DNA of 64,000 nucleotides from Closterium sp. Naga37s-1 (Eukaryota > Streptophyta > Zygnematophyceae > Desmidiales > Closteriaceae), in assembly GCA_947471745.1 (NCBI GenBank), contig CANJKZ010000548.1:308001-372000 (forward strand). The letters are read 5' to 3'. The stretch's first letter is position 1, and each line of letters starts with the position of its first letter. The translations under genes were made by a program, and so were the position numbers. Under the pieces are notes generated by a model that did not search any database, was not told the origin of the DNA, and saw only the letters and a program-made list of their open reading frames with translations. Below, piece by piece: positions 1 to 8,333 of the stretch.

Positions 1-1517
1 CCTCCGTCCGTCGGGGGTGAGTGTGCTCTTAGCACGGACGTCCTTGAGGACAGGCAGGAGGAGTTCCAGTGTTTTGCTGCTGCTTTGCCTCATCTCGTGT
101 CCACGCTGATTGCCCCTGAGGGAGACCCGGATGCACCAGACATCCCGACTCCTCGATCGTACGCTGAGGCGATCGAGGGTCCCTACTCCTCTCAGTGGCA
201 GTCAGCCATGGACGCAGAGATGGCTTCCTGGAAGTCCACAGGCACCTACGTCGACGAGGTTCCCCCACCTGGGGCGAACATCGTCAGTGGCATGTGGATT
301 TTCAGGGTGAAGCGGCCGCCGGGTTCTCCGCCTGTCTTCAAGGCGCGTTACGTGGCTCGAGGCTTCAGTCAGCGGCAGGGAGTTGACTACTTTCAGACCT
401 TCTCTCCCACCCCGAAGATGACCACTCTTCGGGTACTGCTGCACATAGCCGCTCAGCGCGACTACGAGCTTCACTCTCTTGACTTCAGCACAGCTTTCCT
501 GCAGGGCAGCCTTCACGAGGAGATCTGGCTGCGCCGCCCACCTGGCTTCACTGGGTCGTTTCCTCCTGGTACCCAGTGGAGTCTCCGGCGGCCAGTCTAC
601 GGTCTCCGCCAGGCGCCCCGTGAGTGGCATGACACACTGAGGACTACACTTGCGGCTCTTGGGTTTGCTCCTTCTACTGCCGACCCGTCGCTGTTTCTGC
701 GCACCGACACCTCTCTGCCGCCGTTCTACATCCTCGTGTACGTCGACGACTTGGTCTTTGCCACTGCTGACACTGCTGGACTCGCCCACGTGAAGTCCGA
801 GCTGCAGAAGAGACACACGTGCACAGACCTGGGTGAACTGCGCAGCTACCTTGGCTTGCAGATCACCCGGGACAGAGCACAGCGCACCATTACCCAGACT
901 CAGTCACACATGGTGCAGCAGGTCCTTCAGCGCTTCGACTTCACGTACTCCTTGCCTCAGGCCACTCCTCTGTCTACTCGCCACTCGCTCTCAGCTCTGC
1001 CTTCAGATGAGTCCGTAGAGCCGAGTGGCCCGTACCCAGAGCTTGTTGGCTGCCTCATGTACCTGATGACCTGCACACGACCTGACCTTGCATACCCTCT
1101 TAGCATGTTGGCACGTTATGTTGCTCCTGGTAGACCCGCTCGTCCTCTGTTCTCGGCTCCAGCTGTGAGGCTGAGATCTACGCGGGGGCCATGGCTGCAC
1201 AGGAGTTACGCTGGCTCACCTACCTGCTGACTGACCTAGGAGAGCCGCCTCGTTCTCCTCCAGTTCTGTACGTAGACAACAAGGCCATGCTGGCCTTGTG
1301 TCGGGAGCACAGACTGGAGCACAGAACGAAGCACATTGCTCTTCGCTACTTCCTTGCTCGTGAGCTGCAGCAGCGTGGTCAGCTGCGCCTTGCTTACGTG
1401 GCCTCTGAGGCCAACACTGCTGATATATTTACCAAGGCACTTCCGACTGGTGATCATCAGCGCTTCTGTACGATGCTAGGTCTTGTGCCTACTTGGCCTC
1501 ACTTGCTCACTTCTTGA
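1..1517 (+). pseudogene. copia RT-RNase H, internally deleted
   Basis: Frame 1 is open from the first base to 1230 and encodes the copia reverse transcriptase, including the active-site YVDD near 739-750. At about 1131-1140 the text jumps from the RT/RNase H connection to the end of RNase H. Relative to copies A and I, about 340 bp are missing, including the first catalytic Asp region of RNase H (GHADASW). The remaining RNase H tail (VDNKAML to the stop at 1515-1517) is in another frame. The copy therefore cannot make a complete RNase H. The junction shows only a few bases of shared sequence, as expected for a microhomology deletion. Confidence 0.88.
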
Positions 1518-1714
1518 CCTTGCTTGTATTGTGATCTTTCTATACCTGCACTTGCTTGTTTACCTTTATATATGATCTTGCATGTGAACTGGCCTTGTGG
1601 CCTTGAACTTGTGCTCGGACTGTGTGGTGACGTTGTGATCCACCCTGAGCTTGCTTTGCTTTGCTTGACTGGTCTTGTGACCTCTTGTTCTCCCCCACTT
1701 TGCCTATGGGGGTG

Positions 1715-1840
1715 TGTCAAACTCATATGCTATAGTCTGTGTAGGCTGTAGTGGGGTAGACAATATGGGGTACAACATTTCTAGGTTTTCCTACTTGTAC
1801 CCAGCTCTTTCCTAGTTCATTCATTCCTCATTTCTTCACA
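1715..1840 (+). repeat. 3' LTR of copia copy 1
   Basis: A 126-bp LTR begins TGTCAAAC right after the polypurine TATGGGGGTG and ends TTCTTCACA. It shares the block GTAGGCTGTAGTGGGGTAG with all family LTRs in the window. Confidence 0.88.
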
Positions 1841-1937
1841 ATAAAGATGGTGGACAACTTGATCCACAAAACAACGTTTTGTACCGGATACAACTCGTAC
1901 AAAAACTTGGTGACGTCGTTCGTATTCTGCAACGCAC
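1841..1937 (+). pseudogene. Ty3/gypsy reverse transcriptase fragment 1
   Basis: Translation of about 1859-1937 gives a gypsy RT segment (KTTFCTGYNSY... CNA). It continues in frame across insertion N1 into 3626-3741 with PATIQAEMNHI and YLNDILIY, the YLDD active-site box with D changed to N. Removing N1 and one copy of its CGCAC duplication gives a continuous frame, which proves that N1 landed inside this RT. The substituted catalytic Asp and later frame breaks mark it as dead. Confidence 0.82.
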
Positions 1938-2069
1938 TGTCAGAATGTTATAATTGTCTAGCCTGCAGTGGGGTACTCAATAGTGAGTACATCCCAATTT
2001 AGGGTTTGCTATATGTACTCAACTGCTTGCTAGTGAAACCTCTCTTCTTCCATTCCTCATTTCTTCACA
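1938..2069 (+). repeat. 5' LTR of N1
   Basis: 132 bp, TGTCAGAATG to TTCTTCACA. It differs from the 3' LTR only by ACATCCC versus ACAGCCC. Confidence 0.92.
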
Positions 2070-2081
2070 TGCTATCAGAGC
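2070..2081 (+). other. primer-binding site of N1
   Basis: TGCTATCAGAGC lies directly after the 5' LTR. It is the initiator-Met tRNA-type site TGGTATCAGAGC with one change. Confidence 0.75.
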
Positions 2082-2169
2082 ATCTACGCTCCTGGCCTGT
2101 GGGCCCACCTAACTGCTTCCGCTGCTACTCTGTGTGTTGCACGCCCCGTGGCGTGCGACGGACTTTTTT

Positions 2170-2640
2170 TTCTTCCCCTCCTAGAGGCCCCTCTCACGGC
2201 CCCTCGCGCGACCCTTATCGGCCCCGTCGCCACCCCTAGCGGCCCCGTCGCCGCCCTTCTCGGCCCCTCGAGGCCCCTTCGCGGCCCCGTTGCCGCCCTT
2301 CCAGGCCCCTCGCGGCCCCTTCGCGGCCCCGTCGCCGCCCCTAGCGGCCCCATCGCCAACCTTTCAGGCCCCTCGCGGCCCCTTCGCGGCCCCGTCGCCG
2401 CCCCTAGCGGCCCGTCGTCGCCCTTCCAGGCCCCTCGCGGCCCCTTCGCGGCCCCGTCGCCGCCCCTATCGGCCGCGTCGCCGCCACCAGCGGCCCCGTC
2501 GCCGCCCCTAGCGGCCCCGTCGCCGCCCCTATCGGCCCCGTCACCGCCTCCAGCGGCCCCGTCGCCGCCACTTGCGGCCCCGTCGCCGCCCCTTTTGGCC
2601 CTGCCTCGACCCTCCCCCGGCCCCGCCCCGGCCATGCTAC
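2170..2640 (+). repeat. GC-rich tandem repeat in N1
   Basis: Degenerate repeats of GGCCCCGTCGCCGCCCC and CCTCGCGGCCCCTTCGCGG, with higher-order units of roughly 60 bp. The position matches the minisatellite leader of the autonomous copies, but the unit is different. Confidence 0.85.
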
Positions 2641-2791
2641 GTCGCCTGTCGCGGCGCACCGGGGGCCCGTGCACCGCCCCCCCCCCTCTTTTCCCGTCGC
2701 CTGTCGAGGCGACCTGAGGGGGCCGCTGGGGGGGGGGGCGAGCGTCGCCCCTTCTGCCGCCTGTTATGCCGCCCTGGGAGGCCGCGCGTCG

Positions 2792-2832
2792 CCCCCCCCC
2801 CCCCCCCCCCCTCCCCCCCCCCCCCCCCCCCC
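2792..2832 (+). repeat. poly-C tract
   Basis: A 41-base run of C interrupted by a single T at 2812. The length should be treated as uncertain because such tracts are prone to slippage and assembly error. Confidence 0.9.
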
Positions 2833-3488
2833 TGTAACCTCCCTACCCGCCGTCCCGCCCTGCTCTGTGTTAGGGTCTGGGGGTGGCGAGTAGGGGGTGG
2901 CGGGTGTGTGGTCTCCCCTGCTCCTCCTCCTCCTCTGTCTCCCACTGCTGCAGCTGCCGCTGAGGGGGGTGGGTGTGTGGGAGTCGACGGAGTGGTGCTA
3001 GGGGGTGGGGTGTGAGTGAACCTAGGGTGCAGCAAGGGGTCTGTGAAAGGGGGGTGCTGTGGGAGTGGAACTAGGGTTTGAGCAGGGGGTGTGTGTCGAG
3101 GGTGTGGGGCAGCTGGAGGAGGTTGTGTGAAGGTAGCTGTCGTGTCGCCTGCAGCGCCTGTAGTCCGTCGCCCTTGCTTCGGTAGCCAGTGAGCCTGTTG
3201 CACCAGTCGCCAGTGGGTCCGTTGCTCCTGCCGCTCGTCTATAGCCGCGGAGCCAGTTACTCCAGTAGTCCGTCGCCCTTGCTTCGGTAGCCACTGAGTC
3301 ACCCGCTCCTGTGCCCGTGCCTCTGCAGCTTCAGTCGTTGCCTCCCATCTTCTCTCCCTCCACAGTTCCTCCTCCTCCTCCTCACTTGCCCGCTGTGATT
3401 AACTCTAGCTTTGCTCGCTATTGTGAACTCCTGCTCTATGCCTGCTTGCTCATTGTGCTGATTACACCCCACTTTGGCTATGGGGGTG

Positions 3489-3620
3489 TGTCAGAATGTT
3501 ATAATTGTCTAGCCTGCAGTGGGGTACTCAATAGTGAGTACAGCCCAATTTAGGGTTTGCTATATGTACTCAACTGCTTGCTAGTGAAACCTCTCTTCTT
3601 CCATTCCTCATTTCTTCACA
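3489..3620 (+). repeat. 3' LTR of N1
   Basis: 132 bp, one mismatch to the 5' LTR, followed by CGCAC. Confidence 0.92.
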
Positions 3621-3741
3621 CGCACCGGCAACAATTCAAGCGGAAATGAATCACATCATACGACCCTTGCTGGACGATTGCGTGGTGGTGTACCTGAATG
3701 ACATTCTCATCTACTTCAAAGATATAAAAGAGCACAATGAG
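3621..3741 (+). pseudogene. Ty3/gypsy reverse transcriptase fragment 2
   Basis: Continuation of the RT split by N1. It reads PATIQAEMNHIIRPLLDD, then VVVYLNDILIY and DIKEHNE, the standard gypsy RT palm order. It is interrupted at ATGAG (3737-3741) by a minus-strand solo LTR and resumes at 11357. Confidence 0.82.
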
Positions 3742-3759
3742 TGTGAAGATAGTGTGTAG

Positions 3760-3892
3760 TGTCAGAACATTATAGCTTATGCTGTTGTGTAGGCTATAGT
3801 GGGGTATCCCATAGGGGGTACAACCAATTAGGGTTTCATATTTGTACTCACTTCATTTTCATAGTTCACCCATTCTCGTTCTCATTCTCACA
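3760..3892 (+). repeat. 5' LTR of copia A
   Basis: 133 bp, TGTCAGAACATTATAGC to CTCATTCTCACA, identical to 11060-11192. Confidence 0.95.
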
Positions 3893-3904
3893 TGGAATCA
3901 GAGC
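3893..3904 (+). other. primer-binding site of copia A
   Basis: TGGAATCAGAGC immediately follows the LTR. It is one base from the canonical plant copia initiator-Met site. Confidence 0.8.
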
Positions 3905-4853
3905 AGGTCCCCTCCTAGGGACTGTTCCTTGGGCCCACCGAAGCGCGCCTCGAGTCGCGCCTGCCTTTTTTTTTTTTTTAGCGGCCCGTCGAGTCGCACC
4001 TAGCGGCCCGTCGCGCCGCCCTTACGGTCGCGTCGAGCCGCCCTAGCGGCTGCGGCGCGCCGCCCTTTTCCCGGCCCGTCGCCGCCCTTACCCGCGGCTT
4101 TGCGCCGCCCTCACCGGCGGCTTCGCGCCGCCCCTACCTGCGGCTTCGCGCCGCCCAGGCCCGTCGCCGCCCTTCCCGCGGCTTCGCGCCGCCTCTACCT
4201 GCGGCTTCGAGCCGCCCCGGCCCGTCTTCGCGGCCCCGCCGCCATCTCTCGCTGCGGCCCCGCCGCCACTCACTGCGGCCCCGCCACCCGTCTCAGCGGC
4301 CCCGCCGCCCGTCTTCGCGGCCCCGCCGCCTCTCTCGCTGCGGCCCCGCCGCCTCCCACTGCGGCCCCGCCGCCCTACTCAGCGGCCCCGCCGCCCGACT
4401 TCGCGGCCCCGCCGCTTCTCTCGCTGCGGCCCCGCCGCCTCTCTCGTTGCGGCCCCGCCGCCCTTCACTGCGGCCCCGCCGCTCCTTCTGCAGCGGCCCC
4501 GCCACTCCTCTACAGCGGCCCCGCCGCCCTACGTCAGCGGCCCAGCCGAGCCGCCCAACAGCAGCGCAGCCGAGCCGCCCAGCAGCAGAGCAGCCGAGCC
4601 GCCCCGCCGCCGAGCCGCGCTGCAGCCGAGCCGCCCGGCCGCCCACCAGCCGAGCCGCCGTGCAGCCGACCGCCCAGCCGCCGAGCCGCCCAGCTGCCGA
4701 GCCGCCCAGCCGCCGAGCCGCCCAGCCGCCGAGCCGCCCAGCGGCCGAGCCGCCCTGCAGCCGAGCCGCCCGAGCAGCCCTGTCCGGTGAGCACAGACCC
4801 TCTGTCACTGCGTGCTCTTCCCCTACTCCTTGCACTGCTGGTCTACTGCTGTC
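3905..4853 (+). repeat. GC-rich repeat leader of copia A
   Basis: A leader of about 950 bases between primer site and start codon. It opens with TCCCCTCCTAGGGACTG..GGGCCCACC and a T-tract (3967-3979). It then runs into degenerate repeats of GCGGCCCCGCCGCC (about 4080-4540) and AGCCGAGCCGCCCAGC (about 4540-4780). Both strands are open through it only because the repeats lack stops. Confidence 0.85.
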
Positions 4854-7800
4854 ATGGCTACCCCTAGTGTCCTCACTTTTGACGCTGAGGGTCGGGCCAT
4901 TGACTTTGAGGTCTGGGTAGATGACCTACAGCTGTTCTTACAGTGCGATAGGGCGGACGGCCTCTCTCTCTTTGATCTCACCTCTGGCGCTTCCCCTGCC
5001 CCTGCTGCTGATGCTGACGCCACTGTTCGCTCCCAGTGGGCCACGCGCGATGCTGCTGCACGTCTTGTTGTGCGTCGCCACCTCCCTACCTCCGAGCGTG
5101 CGCACTTTAGTCAGTACAAGAGTGCTCAGACCTTGTACGCCGCTGTAGTCGCGCGCTACTCCTCCCCTTCCACTGCTGCACTGAGCCGTCTCATGCTGCC
5201 GTACCTCTTCCCTGACCTTGCTTCTTTTCCCACCGTTGCTGACCTCATTACGCACCTCCGCACTAGTGACACTCGCTACCGCGCTGCACTTCCTGCTGAC
5301 TTCTGCACCGCGAACCCCCCCCCCATGTACATCACTCTGTACTTCCTAGTCACTCGCCTCCCTGACTCCCTTCGAGTAGTCAGGGACCACTTTCTCTCAG
5401 TCTGTCCCACCACACTCACTGTAGACCTCCTCGAGAAGGCCCTCCTCGCGATAGAAAAGAGCATAGTCGCTGTAGGAGCCTCTCGAGGTGACCCGCGCAC
5501 CCCCATCTTTGAGGGGTGTTCTCCCTCCCCCCTGCTGCCCTCTGTTGCCTCTGCTGCTTCGGCCGACCTCCTTGGTCTTGAGTCGGTCGGTGCGGCGTCT
5601 GCCCCTAGCGGGAGACGCCGCCCTGGCAAGGGCAAGGGGGGCAAGGGAGCTGGAGGAGCGGGCGGTGGAGGTGGAGGTGGAGGCAGTGGGGGGAGTGGGG
5701 GTAGCGGTGGAGGTGGAGGTGGGGGTGGGGGGTTCGGTGGCGGCAGTGGAGGCGGAGGCCGCGGCGGCGGTGGCGGTGGTAGCGGAGGTGGCGGAGGAGG
5801 CGGCGGTGGAGGAGGCGGTGGAGGCGGCGGCGGCAGTGGAGGCAGCGGAGGCGGTGGAGGCGGTGGGGGTGGCGGTGGAGCTGGTCGCGGGTCTTTGCAG
5901 AGGAGTGGCTCCGGTGGTGGCTCGCGCCAGCAGCAGCAGCGTGGTCGTGCGACCCTGTCCCCTCAGCAGCTCCGTGAGTGGTACACTGCACGCCAGCGGG
6001 GTGGGGGTTTTGGTCCGTGTACCTACGTCCTGCGCACCGGCGACCGTGCGGGTGAGCAGTGTGGGGGTGCGCACCCCACTCCGCGCTGCTTTGGCCGCCT
6101 GACGGACGCATGGCGTCACCAGTTCCCGGAGGCCTCCGAGATCCCTCGCTGGGACGAGCTGTCTAGGGCTGGGGTTGCCATCTTTGATCTGGACTTTGAT
6201 GCTATTCTCTCTGCCATGTATGCTGTGTCTATTAGTGATGAGGGTGACTGTTACCGGTGTTTCCAGCCCGATCCGGGCATTGAGACTGCTGCTCTAGGTA
6301 CTGGTGAGGCTACTGCCCTAGGTGCTTACGACGCTGCTGCTCTAGGTGCTGGTGTGTCTGCGTCCTCAGGAACTGGTGAGTCTGCTCTCTCAGGTACCGC
6401 GTCGGCTTCGGCCTCCCTCACCTTCACTCTTGACTCTGGGGCGTCTCGCTCCTTCTTTCGGGACCGCACCACACTCACGCCGCTTAGTCGGCCGGTTGCG
6501 GTGTCTCTGGCTGACCCCTCTGGGGGTCCGGTCCTGTCTCGTTTCTCCACAGTCCTCCCGTGTCCGGCGGCTCCCTCTGGCACCCTGTCTGGTCTCTACC
6601 TCCCCTCGTTCTCGACGAACCTGGTGAGTGGTGCTGACCTACAGGATGCGGGTGTCCACCAGTTCACTCCTGCACGTCAGCGAGTGACCCACTGTACAGA
6701 GGCTGGCACAGGCCGACACCTGGCTACGTTCACCCGTCAGCCGGGGTCGAGCCTGTACACTCTGACCACTGCGTCTCCTCCAGTTGCTGAGTCTGGTAGG
6801 GTAGTTACGTCGGGTCAGGTGTTTGCTGCGGCGTCCAGGTCTGGTCCTGAGTCTGCCCCCTGTTCGTGTCGTCTCCTGTCTCACGAGACTCTCCTCTGGC
6901 ACCACCGCCTTGGCCACCCCTCTCTGCTTCGGCTCAGAGGTATGGCCTCCCGTCTTCTTGTGTCCGGTCTCCCCCGGTCCCTCCCTCCCCTTCCTCAGGG
7001 CCCTGGCCCTGCCTGTGTCCCCTGTGTCGAGGGGCGCCAGCGTGCTGCCCCTCACTCCTCCCAGTTTCCTTCGACAGAGGCCCCGTTGCAGACACTTCAC
7101 ATGGACGTGTGGGGCCCAGCCCGCGTCCGTGGACAGGGTCACGAGCGCTACTTCCTGCTCGTTGTTGACGACTACTCGCGTTACACCACAGTCTTCCCCT
7201 TGCGCAGCAAGGGTGATGTCACTGAGGTGCTGATCGACTGGATCCGCGCAGCTCGTCTCCAGCTCAGGCAGAGCTTCGGCTCGGACTTTCCTGTTCTGCG
7301 TCTGCACTCGGACAGAGGCGGAGAGTTCTCCTCTGGCCTTCTGCGTGCCTACTGTCGTGCACGGGGCATCCGTCAGACCTTCACGCTTCCGGACTCACCG
7401 CAGCAAAATGGGATTGCTGAGCGCCGCATTGGCATGGTCATGGACGTCGCTCGTACGTCTATGATGCATGCGGCTGCCCCCCATTTTCTGTGGCCGTTTG
7501 CGGTGAGGTACGCGGCGCATCAGATCAACCTCCACCCCAGGGTCTCCAGGCCGGAGACCTCCCCAGCCTTGCTGTGGACCGGGAAGGTTGGCGATGCGTC
7601 GGCGTTCCGGGTCTGGGGATCTCGGGCGTTTGTCCGCGACCTGTCTGCGGACAAACTATCCCCTCGTGCTGCTCCTTGCGTCTTCCTGGGGTTCCCCCCT
7701 GACGCGCCTGGGTGGCAGTTTTACCACCCCACCTCTCGCCGTGTTCTGTCCTCCCAGGACGTCACGTTTGACGAGTCGGTCCCCTACTACCGCCTCTTCC

Positions 7801-8333
7801 CCTACCGCACTCCGTCCCTCCCCCCACCCCCACTCTTCCTGGTACCAGGTCCCCCCCAGGTAGACCCCCTCCCCCCTCAGGGTCCTGCCCCTTCAGGTGT
7901 GTCCCAGGTAGACGCAGTCGAGCCTGTCGAGGTCACTGGTGACTCTGGTGCTGCTGAGGGTGCTGAGGCTGGGGGTGCTGTACCTGGGGGTGCGGAGCCT
8001 AGGGGTGCTGGGCCTGGGGGTGCTACGTCTGGGGGTGCTGAGCCTAGGGGTGCTGAGCCTAGGGGTGCTGAGCCTGGGGGTGCTGAGCCTAGGGGTGCTG
8101 AGCCTGGGGGTGCTGAGCCTGGGGGTGCTGAGCCTGGGGGTGCTGAGCCTAGGGGTGCTGAGCCTGGGGGTGCTGAGCCTAGGGGTGCTACGTCTGGGGG
8201 TGCTGAGCCTAGGGGTGCTACGCCTGGGGGTGCTGAGCCTGGAGGTGCTCCGCCTGGAGGTTCTCCGAGTGCTTCGTCTCGCCGGGAGCCACTTTCGCCA
8301 CAGGAGCTGCGTGAGTGGTTTGCCCGGCGCTAG
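4854..8333 (+). CDS. copia A gag-protease-integrase
   Basis: The ATG at 4854 (TGTCATGGCTACC) is chosen over the upstream 4812 ATG because copy D starts at the matching position (MTTLSVLTF against MATPSVLTF). The gag capsid-like region is residues 1-250. A glycine tract spans about 260-345. A Cys/His cluster C-x13-C-x3-H-x4-C lies at about 389-412, where a CCHC knuckle would be expected. The protease motif DSGAS is near 527. The integrase zinc module (HHRLGH..CVPC) begins near 680. The catalytic D,D,E lie in MDVWGP (about 750), HSDRGGEF (about 819) and NGIAERR (about 856). A GGAEP-type pentapeptide repeat spans about 1030-1140. It stops at TAG 8331-8333, where other copies have TGG. The same frame then continues open into RT. 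Confidence 0.92.
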   Translation: MATPSVLTFDAEGRAIDFEVWVDDLQLFLQCDRADGLSLFDLTSGASPAPAADADATVRSQWATRDAAARLVVRRHLPTSERAHFSQYKSAQTLYAAVVARYSSPSTAALSRLMLPYLFPDLASFPTVADLITHLRTSDTRYRAALPADFCTANPPPMYITLYFLVTRLPDSLRVVRDHFLSVCPTTLTVDLLEKALLAIEKSIVAVGASRGDPRTPIFEGCSPSPLLPSVASAASADLLGLESVGAASAPSGRRRPGKGKGGKGAGGAGGGGGGGGSGGSGGSGGGGGGGGGFGGGSGGGGRGGGGGGSGGGGGGGGGGGGGGGGGSGGSGGGGGGGGGGGAGRGSLQRSGSGGGSRQQQQRGRATLSPQQLREWYTARQRGGGFGPCTYVLRTGDRAGEQCGGAHPTPRCFGRLTDAWRHQFPEASEIPRWDELSRAGVAIFDLDFDAILSAMYAVSISDEGDCYRCFQPDPGIETAALGTGEATALGAYDAAALGAGVSASSGTGESALSGTASASASLTFTLDSGASRSFFRDRTTLTPLSRPVAVSLADPSGGPVLSRFSTVLPCPAAPSGTLSGLYLPSFSTNLVSGADLQDAGVHQFTPARQRVTHCTEAGTGRHLATFTRQPGSSLYTLTTASPPVAESGRVVTSGQVFAAASRSGPESAPCSCRLLSHETLLWHHRLGHPSLLRLRGMASRLLVSGLPRSLPPLPQGPGPACVPCVEGRQRAAPHSSQFPSTEAPLQTLHMDVWGPARVRGQGHERYFLLVVDDYSRYTTVFPLRSKGDVTEVLIDWIRAARLQLRQSFGSDFPVLRLHSDRGGEFSSGLLRAYCRARGIRQTFTLPDSPQQNGIAERRIGMVMDVARTSMMHAAAPHFLWPFAVRYAAHQINLHPRVSRPETSPALLWTGKVGDASAFRVWGSRAFVRDLSADKLSPRAAPCVFLGFPPDAPGWQFYHPTSRRVLSSQDVTFDESVPYYRLFPYRTPSLPPPPLFLVPGPPQVDPLPPQGPAPSGVSQVDAVEPVEVTGDSGAAEGAEAGGAVPGGAEPRGAGPGGATSGGAEPRGAEPRGAEPGGAEPRGAEPGGAEPGGAEPGGAEPRGAEPGGAEPRGATSGGAEPRGATPGGAEPGGAPPGGSPSASSRREPLSPQELREWFARR
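5630..5885 (+). repeat. glycine-codon repeat in gag
   Basis: A GGTGGA/GGCGGT-rich tract encodes about 85 residues that are almost all Gly with some Ser. Copy D has a homologous but shorter tract at about 26860-27060 (minus). Confidence 0.9.
7935..8275 (+). repeat. 15-bp repeat encoding GGAEP pentapeptides
   Basis: About 20 copies of CTGAGCCTGGGGGTG, with AGGGGTG variants, encode GGAEP/RGAEP between integrase and RT. Copies B, D, F and G carry shorter arrays of the same unit at the same place. Confidence 0.9.

Larger units (their letters stand above)
1..1840 (+). mobile_element. 3' end of a Ty1-copia element (copy 1)
   Basis: This is the RT-RNase H end, 3' untranslated region and 3' LTR of a copia element whose 5' part lies off the left edge. 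It closely resembles copies A and I in this window. The 3' LTR is at 1715-1840 and is followed by ATAAA (1841-1845), the presumed target duplication. Sequence matching the gypsy host resumes immediately after it. Confidence 0.9.
1938..3620 (+). mobile_element. non-autonomous LTR retrotransposon N1
   Basis: A complete 1683-bp insertion with 132-bp LTRs at 1938-2069 and 3489-3620 that differ at one base, flanked by the target duplication CGCAC (1933-1937, 3621-3625). A degenerate primer-binding site (TGCTATCAGAGC, 2070-2081) follows the 5' LTR, and a polypurine run (TATGGGGGTG) precedes the 3' LTR. The interior has no gag, protease, integrase or RT. It holds GC-rich degenerate tandem repeats (about 2170-2640), a C-run, and a 3' module (about 3130-3380) shared with N2. 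Frames open through the repeat (for example 2148-2717, Pro/Ala/Ser-rich) look like by-products of the repeat. Movement must have relied on proteins of an autonomous copia such as A. Confidence 0.9.

Noticed and set aside
2148..2717. 189-residue Pro/Ala/Ser frame in N1 as a gene
   Set aside because: It is carried entirely by GC-rich tandem repeats, is open on several frames and both strands, and has no counterpart in N2.
4100..4867. 255-residue frame in the leader of copia A
   Set aside because: Low-complexity Arg/Ala/Pro text from the repeat leader, overlapping on the other strand with equally long frames. No conservation with the leaders of B, D or F.
5397..6119. 240-residue minus-strand frame opposite gag
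   Set aside because: Mirror of the glycine-codon tract. Thr/Ala repeats without a start context or any conserved domain.
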